Assembly (NCBI GenBank): GCA_020637795.1
Contig: JACKJT010000001.1
Span: 744,001-808,000, forward strand
Direction: 5' to 3'
DNA: 64,000 bases
Source: Hoeflea sp.
Lineage (GTDB): Bacteria; Pseudomonadota; Alphaproteobacteria; Rhizobiales; Rhizobiaceae
Part shown: one piece after another, positions 43,056 to 50,774 of the stretch
How positions within the stretch are numbered: position 1 is the first letter of the stretch
Layout: each line of letters starts with the position of its first letter
Program-made: the position numbers and the translations under genes
Notes under the pieces: model-generated
What the model saw: the letters and a program-made list of their open reading frames with translations, nothing else
Database searches by the model: none
Told to the model about the DNA's origin: nothing

Positions 43056-43119
43056 AGCTGGATAGAGTGCTGCCCTCCGAAGGCAGAGGTCACAGGTTCG
43101 AATCCTGTCGGGTGCGCCA
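43056..43119 (+). repeat. Right attachment repeat (partial tRNA-Arg)
   Basis: This is an exact copy of the last 64 bases of tRNA-Arg(CCG), starting AGCTGGATAGAG and ending GCGCCA. The 5' acceptor strand and first part of the D arm are absent (replaced by gccgaaggcgact), so it cannot fold to a functional tRNA. It marks the right end of the island. Confidence 0.85.
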
Positions 43120-43234
43120 TAACTTCTTGATATACTTAGATTTTTCAGATTGCCATTTCCCTTGATCGCGCTCGCCTGTCTCGGGGTAACACGGGGGTAA
43201 CACATTTGCATGATTTCGACCTTGGAGACGTGTT

Positions 43235-43592
43235 TTAGGTGACGTGCTGCGTCATGCGCGAAACCACTTCCTTTTGCCGGTGCGCAGGAACCTGACCATA
43301 GCTGGTGAAGGTCGTCAGCATGCTCTCATGCCCTAGATTCTGCGACCAAGCTTTCATATCTTCGGCTGAAGCGGCTCGTTGTTCCCCGATCCGGGCCAAC
43401 ATGTGACGCAAGCTGTGCGGTTTGAAATCAGGCATGCCCCCTGCCTTGCAGGCTTCCTTGAAGAGTTTCCTGATCGGGTCTGCGTTGGCCCAGCCCTCAC
43501 GGCCTAGATGGGCCTCCGGCGTCGTGCCGTCCTTTCCGAAACGATTTTCCGTTTTTGGAAAGAGGGGGTTTGCTGTGTCGCTTCCCATGACC
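43235..43592 (-). pseudogene. Tyrosine integrase, C-terminal remnant
   Basis: The frame encodes the catalytic end of a tyrosine recombinase: FKPHSLRHMLARIGEQ (His-x-x-Arg), WSQNLGHESMLTTFTSYG with the Leu-Gly-His motif and Tyr nucleophile, then a short tail. The N-terminal half is missing because IS-like sequence begins at about 43593. It lies outside the right repeat and reads towards it, so it belongs to a second, older element inserted at the same tRNA site. Confidence 0.75.
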
Positions 43593-43705
43593 TGAACAGC
43601 CCCTAGATTTGTAGACACCTTCTTCCCTAATTTTGAGGCAAGGAGGCCATGATGGGCAAAGTCAATTTCAGTGATGATTTCAAGCGGGATGCGGTCGCTC
43701 AGAGC
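43593..43705 (+). mobile_element. IS3-type remnant (left end and start of orfA)
   Basis: After an AAGGAGG ribosome-binding site, the frame at 43649 begins MMGKVNFSDDFKRDAVAQ, the typical N terminus of an IS3 OrfA, and then loses homology after 18 codons. Upstream, tgtagacacc and flanking bases look like an IS end. Only this stub remains; it truncates the integrase remnant on its left. Confidence 0.55.
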
Positions 43706-44112
43706 GGCACCGGCTTTGAGTTTTCAAACAAAGTCAGCTCCGTCAGCGGTCCGGTCATTGCCGAGGTGGATTTGCTGCGCTTGGCGCGAATGGTCACAAT
43801 GCGAAAGCTGCGCCGCGGCTGCAGTCGACGCGATGAATGGCCGGCAAGGGTCGGGTGCGTCGCTCCATTCGATGCCGGGCCATTATCCGCTCTGCTTACT
43901 GGCAGCCCTATCCGACGGAGCAAACATTGTTGCTTTGCGCCCTCATTTCGGTCGTTGAGGCGCTTTTTTGCCTTTCGTGAAAGCTGGCACTGCCGGAAGC
44001 TCACATCTGGAAGCCAGTGTTTCCGTAGTTTGCGACATTTATCTTGCGGGCAAAACTTGTCGAAAAAGCCAAGCGTGGCCATTCTCCAAAGCGGAGCGAA
44101 TGCCAAGTCCTT
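43706..44112. other. Gene-free degenerate sequence
   Basis: About 400 bp between the IS stub and dctM. It includes short segments (gctttgcgccctcatttcggtcgttg near 43935) similar in flavour to degenerate intergenic sequence at 50.4 and 57.6 kb. No gene is evident. Confidence 0.35.
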
Positions 44113-45399
44113 CTACCGGCCAAACCCGGCCGTGTATGGCAGCCATGTCGCAAGCTGCGGAAATGCGATGAGCATCGCCAGTCCGAGCAGCATCAGCACT
44201 ACATAGGGTGAGGCGCCCTTGACCACCTCGGACAGCGGCGCATCGGTGATGCCCTTGATCACGAACAGGTTCATGCCGACCGGCGGTGTGATCATCGCCA
44301 CCTCCAGATTGATCATCAGCAACACGCCGTACCAGATCGGATCGATGCCGAGATGCGCCATCGTCGGCAGCAGGATCGGCGTGGTGATCAGGATGATGGC
44401 GATCGATTCCAGGAACATCCCGAGCACGAAGATCAGCGCCATAACGGCGATGATGAAGCCGGTGGTGCCCAGCCCCATCGCAGCCACCGCCTCGGTGATG
44501 CCGACCGGCAAGCGGATGATGGTGATGGCATGCCCGAACATGGCGGCGCCCGCAATGATCATGAACACCATCATCGATGTCCGCATGGTCTGGTAGGCGC
44601 AGTCGTAAAGGTCGCGCAGTCCGAAATTCCGGTAAACCAGGACTGCCACGAGCAACGCGTAAAGAGCGCCTGCGGCGGCGGCCTCGGAGGCGGTGAAGAT
44701 GCCGAAATAGATCCCGCCCATGACCACCGGTGGCGCCAGCAGCGCCCAGATCGAGCGGCGGACAGCAACAACGAGGGCGGCAAATGAAGCCCGATCCGGC
44801 GCCGAGACGTCATCGCGGCGATAGGCCATGATGAGGCAGTAGACCGCAAAGATCAGCGCAATCAGCACCCCGGGAATGATGCCGGCCAGGAACAGCGCGC
44901 CTATCGAGGCTTCCGACACGATCGCATAGAGGATCATCGGACCGGATGGCGGGATGAGAATGCCGAGCGTGCCGCCGGCGGCGATGACGCCGAGCGCGTC
45001 GCGCTCCCGGTAGCCGAAGCGCTTCATTTGCGGCAGCGCGCTTGACCCCACAGACAAGGCGGTGGCCACCGAGGAGCCGGATATGGCGGCAAATATCGTG
45101 CAGGCCAGGACGGTGGCGACACCCAGTCCGCCCTTGATATGGCCGACGGCGGTGTGGGCAAAATCGAACAGGTCGTCGATCACCTTGGCCCGGATCATGA
45201 TCTGCGCCATCAGCACGAAAAGCGGGATCGTGGTCAGGATCGGCTTGTTGAGATGCGCGAAGACCGTATCGGCGGCGCTCGACAGCGAGCCTTCGAACAG
45301 CAGCAGGATGCCTGCCGCGGTGAGGCCGAGGGCCGCGAATATCGGAATGCCCGCGAGCAGCAGCGCCAGCATGGCACCAAACACCAGGATGACGGTCAT
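44113..45399 (-). CDS. dctM: TRAP transporter large membrane subunit (DctM-like)
   Basis: The 428-aa protein starts MTVILVFGAMLALLLAGIPI and has about twelve membrane segments; FVLMAQIMIRAKVIDDLFDF, GYRERDALGVIAAGGTLGILIPPS-like and GVLLMINLEVAMITPPVGMN are typical of DctM. It is the permease of a TRAP uptake system. Its start overlaps the dctQ stop by 4 bp. It is the last gene of the operon caiB-like, HMG-CoA-lyase-like, dctP, dctQ, dctM. Confidence 0.93.
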   Translation of the reverse strand: MTVILVFGAMLALLLAGIPIFAALGLTAAGILLLFEGSLSSAADTVFAHLNKPILTTIPLFVLMAQIMIRAKVIDDLFDFAHTAVGHIKGGLGVATVLACTIFAAISGSSVATALSVGSSALPQMKRFGYRERDALGVIAAGGTLGILIPPSGPMILYAIVSEASIGALFLAGIIPGVLIALIFAVYCLIMAYRRDDVSAPDRASFAALVVAVRRSIWALLAPPVVMGGIYFGIFTASEAAAAGALYALLVAVLVYRNFGLRDLYDCAYQTMRTSMMVFMIIAGAAMFGHAITIIRLPVGITEAVAAMGLGTTGFIIAVMALIFVLGMFLESIAIILITTPILLPTMAHLGIDPIWYGVLLMINLEVAMITPPVGMNLFVIKGITDAPLSEVVKGASPYVVLMLLGLAMLIAFPQLATWLPYTAGFGR

Positions 45400-45926
45400 T
45401 GAAGCTTGCTCCCGATGAACAGACGCCATGTTCGCGCTATCGCCGCAAGACCAAGCAGGATCGCGCCGAAGACCAGCGGCACTTGCGGAATCCAGGTCTC
45501 GATTTCGATATAGCCGACCGAATAGGACCCGAATGCGCGGGCGAACAGGATCGATTCCCAGGCGCTCCAGCCGATGATCGCCGCCAGCGTGAACACCGCC
45601 AGATTGCCGATGGCCCCAAGCAGGATTTTCCCCCTGCCCCCAAGCTTCGACGACAGCAGGTCGATGGCGATATGGCTGTCGCGGCGCAGCGCCTCGGCGG
45701 CGCCCAGCATGATGGTCGCGACAAGCAGGTATCCGATCATTTCATCGGCCCATTGTATCGGCGCACCAAGGACATAGCGGTTGGCGACGGCAACGCAGAC
45801 AAGCCCGAAGATGGCCAGGATCATCAGCGTCGCCAGCACACCGCCCAGTCGGACAAGCGCTTCCACCGCCCTTAGAAGGGCGGAGGCCTTTTGAGCCTCC
45901 GCCGGTATCATCTTTCGCTCTGACAC
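45396..45926 (-). CDS. dctQ: TRAP transporter small membrane subunit (DctQ-like)
   Basis: The 176-aa protein has four membrane segments and the DctQ signature: RYVLGAPIQWADEMIGYLLV, GAAEALRRDSHIAIDLL. It lies between dctP (9 bp away) and dctM (4-bp overlap). Confidence 0.92.
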   Translation of the reverse strand: MSERKMIPAEAQKASALLRAVEALVRLGGVLATLMILAIFGLVCVAVANRYVLGAPIQWADEMIGYLLVATIMLGAAEALRRDSHIAIDLLSSKLGGRGKILLGAIGNLAVFTLAAIIGWSAWESILFARAFGSYSVGYIEIETWIPQVPLVFGAILLGLAAIARTWRLFIGSKLQ

Positions 45927-45934
45927 GGTCCTGA

Positions 45935-46921
45935 TCAGATCTTTCCGAGCAATTCGATCAGCTTGGCGCTGTCGGGATCGCCGTCGCCAAAGGCCTTGTC
46001 GAAAGCCGGGCGCATGGCGGCGGCAAGCGCTGCATTTTCCTCATCGGTGGCAATATGAACATTCACGCCCTTTTCGCGCAGCTGATCGGGACCGTCCGTT
46101 CCGGCCGCGTCCGAGGCTTCAATCGCCCACAGCGCAGCTTTCTTGCCGGCCGATTCCAGCGCCGCCTTCGACTTGTCGGACAGTCCGTCATACCAGGCCG
46201 GGTTCACATAGCCGTGCAGATAGGCGCTGAGCACCGGAACCACGGTAAAATGGTCCTGCACTTCGTAATATTTGCGCGACACCGCCGCTGCGACGTCGGT
46301 CACAGCCGCGTCAATCACGCCGGTCGCCAATGCCTGATAGACTTCCGAACCCGGCATCGCCGTAGGGGTCGCACCCATGGCCGCCAGGCTGGCATCGAAT
46401 GGTGGCGTCAGACCACGCATCTTGACGCCCTGGAAGTCCTCGGGCTTGATCAGGAACCTGCCCTTGGTGGTGAACACCGAGGAGTTGGTCTGGAACATCC
46501 ACACCACATTGCGTACGCCCTTTTCGAGCAGCTTGTCCGACAGGAAAGCTGCAGCTTCCGAATCCGGCCATTTGCGCCAGATTTCGAGATCGCCAAAGGC
46601 GAACGGCGCGACGGTGACATTCATCATGGGCAGGGTCTTGCCCCACTGGAAGTTCAGCGAGAACGCGCATTCGATGTCGCCCTTGGCGGTGGCGATGATG
46701 TTCTCGCGGGCACCGACAAGACTGTCTGCGCCGAAGACCTGCACATCCAGTTCACCTTCCGACGCCGCCTCCACTTCCGCCGCCCATCTGTCGACCACCT
46801 GCGCGATATGGTGCGCCGGCGGCAGCTGATGGCTGCAACGCATTTCCGTGGCGGCTGACGCCATTGAAATCGATGCGGCTGACAGCGTCAGTGCAAGTGT
46901 CAGTTTCTTTATCAAGCCCAT
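45935..46921 (-). CDS. dctP: TRAP transporter substrate-binding protein (DctP-like)
   Basis: The 328-aa protein starts with a signal peptide (MGLIKKLTLALTLSAAS..., cleavage after ASA) and matches DctP/TRAP binding proteins: SHQLPPAHHIAQVVDRWAAE, FQGVKMRGLTPPFDASLAAM (carrying the carboxylate-binding Arg), GATPTAMPGSEVYQALATGV. It is 42 bp downstream of the HMG-CoA-lyase-like gene. The ligand is probably a carboxylate handled by the two enzymes encoded upstream. Confidence 0.92.
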   Translation of the reverse strand: MGLIKKLTLALTLSAASISMASAATEMRCSHQLPPAHHIAQVVDRWAAEVEAASEGELDVQVFGADSLVGARENIIATAKGDIECAFSLNFQWGKTLPMMNVTVAPFAFGDLEIWRKWPDSEAAAFLSDKLLEKGVRNVVWMFQTNSSVFTTKGRFLIKPEDFQGVKMRGLTPPFDASLAAMGATPTAMPGSEVYQALATGVIDAAVTDVAAAVSRKYYEVQDHFTVVPVLSAYLHGYVNPAWYDGLSDKSKAALESAGKKAALWAIEASDAAGTDGPDQLREKGVNVHIATDEENAALAAAMRPAFDKAFGDGDPDSAKLIELLGKI

Positions 46922-46963
46922 GTTTTCCTCCCAAGGGTCTATGCAGTCTGCTTACGGAATGCG

Positions 46964-47908
46964 TTATGCACTCCATTTCATGTTCGCGGGCGGACCCGCT
47001 TTCGAAAGGGCGCCGTGGAAAGCCTCCCCCGGCATGGAATGCTCGGCGATGGCACGTGCTTCCTTCATGCGTGAAAGGTCGATGCCGGTGGCGAAACCCA
47101 TCGTCTCGCACAGGAACACCAGATCCTCGAAAACCACATTGCCGGTGGCGCCCGGCGCGAATGGACACCCGCCAAGGCCGCCGAGCGAGGCGTCAAGCAC
47201 CCGCGCGCCATTGTCTATTGCCGCCGCGGCATTGGCGATGCCCATGCCGCGGGTGTCGTGCAGATGGATCGAGAATGGCCGATCACCACAGAGCTTCGCC
47301 ATGGCATTGCTCAAAGCGCCGACCTGCCGCGGCCCGGCATAGCCGACCGTATCCGCCAGTCCGACTATATCGGCGCCGACGGCAAGACAGGCTTCCGACA
47401 GCCTGATCACTTCATCAGGGTCGACATGGCCAGAGATCGAGCAGCCGAACGCCATGGCGATTCCGGCATTGACGATCTTGCCGGGCGCATCGGCATTCCG
47501 CAGGGCCACCGCTTTTCGCACAAGCCCGATCGCCTCGTCGCGGGACCGGCGCATATTGGCCTGGCTGTGTTCCTCCGTGGCGGAGACGACACAGACGATC
47601 TCGTCAACCGCCGTGCGCATCGCGTCATCCAGGCCACGCTCATTCAACGCGAGCGCTGCGGAATGAGCGTCACTCAAAGCTGCGACGGCAGAGATCATCT
47701 CCTGGACGTCGCCAAACTGCGGGAAATGCCTGGCCGGCAGGAATGAGCCGATTTCAAAATGCCGCACGCCCGCCGCATGTTCGCGCCTGAGCCAACCACG
47801 CTTGGCGTCCGTGTCCGGCCAGGTCTTGACCAGTTGCAGCCCGTCGCGCAACCCGACCTCACGCAGGGTGATCCGGTCATTCGGATAGATCTGCGCGACA
47901 TCGCTCAT
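46964..47908 (-). CDS. Hydroxymethylglutaryl-CoA lyase family enzyme
   Basis: The 314-aa protein shows the HMG-CoA lyase pattern: LREVGLRDGLQ (Arg21-Asp22), IHLHDTRGMG (His215, His217 metal ligands) and GLGGCPFAPGATGN with the catalytic Cys248. These enzymes cleave HMG-CoA to acetyl-CoA and acetoacetate, or do retro-aldol cleavage of related acyl-CoAs. It overlaps the CoA-transferase gene stop by 4 bp and precedes the TRAP genes. The substrate may be HMG-CoA or another 3-hydroxy-3-methyl-dicarboxyl-CoA. Confidence 0.85.
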   Translation of the reverse strand: MSDVAQIYPNDRITLREVGLRDGLQLVKTWPDTDAKRGWLRREHAAGVRHFEIGSFLPARHFPQFGDVQEMISAVAALSDAHSAALALNERGLDDAMRTAVDEIVCVVSATEEHSQANMRRSRDEAIGLVRKAVALRNADAPGKIVNAGIAMAFGCSISGHVDPDEVIRLSEACLAVGADIVGLADTVGYAGPRQVGALSNAMAKLCGDRPFSIHLHDTRGMGIANAAAAIDNGARVLDASLGGLGGCPFAPGATGNVVFEDLVFLCETMGFATGIDLSRMKEARAIAEHSMPGEAFHGALSKAGPPANMKWSA

Positions 47909-49095
47909 GCGGCCCTGCCCTGGGCCTTGCCGCTTGCCGCGGCGATGGCTTCCTGATCGAGGCCGAGATTGGCCAGTACCGACTGCGTGTCGTCGCCAAT
48001 GTCCGGAATGTCTACCCCGAACGGAACGGGTGCTGCGCCATCCACCTCGAACGGGAATCCGGGCGCACGATAGGATTGACCGTCCGGCAGGCTGGATGTC
48101 AGCAAGCCGCCAGGTCGGTTGACATGCGGATCTTCATACATTTCGGCAGGCCGGTGGATCGGCGAGAACGGGATGCCGGCGGCCTCGAAAGCGGCGATCA
48201 GCTCTTCGAACCCGCGCCCGGCAACCGCCCTGGCCACGAGCGGTATGGTCCAGTCGCGCGCTTCAATCTGATCCATGCGCTTCTGCAGGCGCGGGTCGTC
48301 CTTGAGCTCTGCGAGCCCCAGGATGTCGCACAGCACCACCCACTGGCCCTCGGTCACCGCGCCGACGAAAATCTGTCGGCCTTCACGACTTTCAAAAATA
48401 TCATAGACCGGCCAGGAGAATTCGCGTTCGGGCATGGGCGGGGCTTCCCGCCCCTCGATGTCGAACTGCACCATGTGCTGGGCAACCAGAAGCAGGCAAT
48501 TCTCGAACAGGCCGACGCGGATCGCGTGCCCATCGCCGTCCTTGCCGCGCTGGAGCAGAGCGCCAAGAACCGAAAACGCGCCGAACAGTCCGCCCATGAT
48601 GTCGTTGGCCGACGAACCGATGCGCAAAGGCCGCCCGGTCGGCCCGGTCATGTAGGCCATCCCGGTCATCATCTGCACCACCTCGTCCATCGCCGTGCGG
48701 TTTTCATAGGGGCCATGAAGGAAGCCCTTGCACGAGGCCACGATCAGACCGGGGTGTTTCGCGCGCAGAACATCCGGGGCAAATCCCATCTTGGCCAGCG
48801 ACTCATCGCGGAAATTCTCTACAAACACGTCGGCTGTCTGCAGCAGGCCATCGAGCGCGGAGCGCCCGGCCTCGGATTTCAGATCCAGCGTGATCGACTT
48901 CTTGCCGCGATTGAAGGTCGGGAAAAAGCCCCGGCCCATGCCGGTCAGATGACGCGTCTTGTCACCTTCAGGCGGTTCGACCTTGATGACTTCGGCGCCG
49001 AGGAATCCAAGGAACATTCCGCAGGACGGCCCCATGATCATGTGGCTCATCTCGACAACGCGAATACCTTCGAGTGGCTTGAAGCCTTCAGTCAT
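47905..49095 (-). CDS. Family III CoA-transferase (CaiB/BaiF)
   Basis: The 396-aa protein begins MTEGFKPLEGIRVVEMSHMI and has FLGAEVIKVEPPEGD, FNRGKKSITLDL and AMDEVVQMMTGM with the catalytic Asp137 expected in this family. It transfers CoA between carboxylic acids. It is the first gene of an operon with an HMG-CoA-lyase-family gene and a TRAP system. The mammalian family member SUGCT uses glutarate and HMG as acceptors, which fits the neighbour. A 30-base extension upstream to 49125 is possible but overlaps the regulator region. Confidence 0.88.
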   Translation of the reverse strand: MTEGFKPLEGIRVVEMSHMIMGPSCGMFLGFLGAEVIKVEPPEGDKTRHLTGMGRGFFPTFNRGKKSITLDLKSEAGRSALDGLLQTADVFVENFRDESLAKMGFAPDVLRAKHPGLIVASCKGFLHGPYENRTAMDEVVQMMTGMAYMTGPTGRPLRIGSSANDIMGGLFGAFSVLGALLQRGKDGDGHAIRVGLFENCLLLVAQHMVQFDIEGREAPPMPEREFSWPVYDIFESREGRQIFVGAVTEGQWVVLCDILGLAELKDDPRLQKRMDQIEARDWTIPLVARAVAGRGFEELIAAFEAAGIPFSPIHRPAEMYEDPHVNRPGGLLTSSLPDGQSYRAPGFPFEVDGAAPVPFGVDIPDIGDDTQSVLANLGLDQEAIAAASGKAQGRAA

Positions 49096-49149
49096 GTCTC
49101 GTCCTCCTGCCTGAAGTCTAGGCAAAGACGTGTGATCTTGATATTACAA

Positions 49150-49176
49150 TGTTTCTAAAGAAGCATTCTGGAAACA
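49150..49176. promoter_or_regulatory. Putative LysR operator in the divergent intergenic region
   Basis: TGTTTC-N15-GAAACA (49150-49155 and 49171-49176) is an inverted repeat lying in the 87-bp space between the CoA-transferase gene and the divergent lysR-type gene. It contains a smaller TTCT-AA-AGAA dyad. Such interrupted dyads are the usual LysR-binding architecture; no binding data exist here. Confidence 0.4.
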
Positions 49177-49182
49177 AGAACG

Positions 49183-50112
49183 ATGGACCTGCGCCAGCTG
49201 CGCTACTTCGCTGCGATCATGGAACACGGCACCCTGACCCAGGCGGCGGTGCATCTGCGCGTCGCCGGATCGGCTCTGAGCCATCATCTTGGCAATCTGG
49301 AAGCCGAACTGGGCGCGCAGCTGTTCGAGCGCAGGGCGCGCGGCATGGAACCGACCGCCGCCGGCTACCGGCTGCATGAACACGCCAGGGCAATCCTCAA
49401 GGCATTCGCCGCCGCCGAAGCCGATATCCGCCAGTCAGGCGGCAAGATCTCGGGAACCGTTTCGATCGGCATGGCCTATTCGGCGGTCAAGGCCATCGGC
49501 GTCGATCTGGCCACCCGGGTGCTCAGCGATTATCCGGATGTGGAACTGGCCCTGAGCGAAAGCCTTTCAGGCGCCACGCTGGTCCATCTGATGGCGTCGG
49601 AAGTCGATCTTGCACTGGTCTACAATCCACCTGCGGATGCCGCTCTGCGCACCAGGTCGGTGCTTGAAGAGCGAATGGTTCTTGTCGGCAAACGCGAGGT
49701 CATCGGTGACAGCACCGAACCAATTACCTTCGAGGAACTGCTTGAGTTGCCGATGATCCTGTTGCGCCAGGGGGTCTCGGCGCGGGCCATCCTGGACGAT
49801 GTCAGCTTGCTCAAGAAGATCGAAAGCCGCGCTAAACTGCAGATGAATTCCGTGCAGGCGATCGCCGGATCGCTTGAAGCCGGCCTTGGCTGTCTCATCG
49901 GCACGAAACTGTTCATGCAGGACCAGCTGGCGCGCGGAACCGTGCATTTCCGGCCGATCATCGAGCCCGAACTCTCACGCAAGCTTTATTTGTGCGAACT
50001 GAGATCCAGACCGCCGACATTTGCGCTGGAAGCCATCGAGAAGCTGATTCTGGAACTGGTCCGCAACGCGGTTCTCGACGGGCGCTGGGATGCACGGCTT
50101 ATCGAGCAGTAA
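49183..50112 (+). CDS. LysR-family transcriptional regulator
   Basis: The 309-aa protein has an N-terminal LysR winged-helix (MDLRQLRYFAAIMEHGTLTQ, GSALSHHLGNLEAELGAQLF) and a substrate-binding domain of the same type as Nac/CysB-like regulators. It is divergent from the CoA-transferase/lyase/TRAP operon and probably controls it in response to the imported acid. Confidence 0.92.
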   Translation: MDLRQLRYFAAIMEHGTLTQAAVHLRVAGSALSHHLGNLEAELGAQLFERRARGMEPTAAGYRLHEHARAILKAFAAAEADIRQSGGKISGTVSIGMAYSAVKAIGVDLATRVLSDYPDVELALSESLSGATLVHLMASEVDLALVYNPPADAALRTRSVLEERMVLVGKREVIGDSTEPITFEELLELPMILLRQGVSARAILDDVSLLKKIESRAKLQMNSVQAIAGSLEAGLGCLIGTKLFMQDQLARGTVHFRPIIEPELSRKLYLCELRSRPPTFALEAIEKLILELVRNAVLDGRWDARLIEQ

Positions 50113-50774
50113 GGCACGTATAGATGGCGTCTTGAATCTGTTATCTGCAGTAACCAGTACTTTCACTCGGAACCGGCCAATGAGCAGTTTGGTTGTTCGG
50201 ATCAACACTCCAGGTCGGTGTCGCGAGCGACGGCCATAAAAGTCACCAGAATCCGCTCTGGACCTAAAAAGGCGCCTCCAAGAGCCTATCCAACACCCTG
50301 AAAGAGTCCTTTTTTACATCGGCGTGATCCCACAGATTGCCCACTGTCAGTTATCTGAATGCCGGAAGCAGTCAGCTCGCAGCCGGCCCCGAAGCGGAAA
50401 CCATCTCCGCTTTGCGCCCCAAAGCCGGTCGTTCGCGATCAACGGCGTTCTTCCCAATAGATGCCGTTTGTTCAGACTGAACAAAGGCCCAAAAAGGGCG
50501 CAGAGCGGTCATTCGATGCGACGTGCATCAACTTCCGCTCTGCGGACTCTCCGGACTTCTGCTGACGTCTCTTTCGCTGATGCAAAAAGAGCTCGCAAAT
50601 GCTGAACACTGTACCAAGCAGAGCAACGAATTTCGCCGACGCAATCATCAGAGGCCATGCTAAGACTTCGAGCATAAGTCAATTATCGGTCGAACTCGAC
50701 TTGGCTGGTCAAATGATCGCCGTAGCTGCGTCATGGACCCGTGAGTTTTCTCCAGCGCCGTTGCGAAAACGCGG
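50113..50774. other. Gene-free region with inverted repeats before dmdA
   Basis: About 660 bp with no gene. A 10-bp inverted repeat CGCAGAGCGG (50499-50508) / CCGCTCTGCG (50535-50544) stands in a stretch of related short motifs (ccgctttgcgcc, aaagccggtcgttcg, agagcggtcattcg). This looks like the degenerate intergenic repeats seen between genes in Rhodobacteraceae, which is an impression rather than a comparison. Confidence 0.4.

Larger units (their letters stand above)
37059..43119. mobile_element. tRNA-Arg genomic island (degenerate)
   Basis: The 6.06-kb segment is bounded by a 64-bp direct repeat of the tRNA-Arg 3' end, as expected for tyrosine-integrase insertion. The integrase gene begins 104 bp after the tRNA but is truncated by an IS3 insertion, so the element is probably immobile. 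Cargo consists of an A/T-rich exported ClpP-fold protein and a CAP/DUF4214 secreted protein. Base composition of the 39.2-40.7 kb part is clearly lower in G+C than the chromosome. Confidence 0.8.

Noticed and set aside
43056..43119. A second functional tRNA-Arg
   Set aside because: The 5' acceptor strand and part of the D arm are missing, so it cannot form a cloverleaf; it is an attachment-site copy.
50472..50675. Frame of 67 codons on the - strand upstream of dmdA with one hydrophobic segment
   Set aside because: It runs through the inverted repeat and degenerate motifs; there is no ribosome-binding site and no support as a protein.
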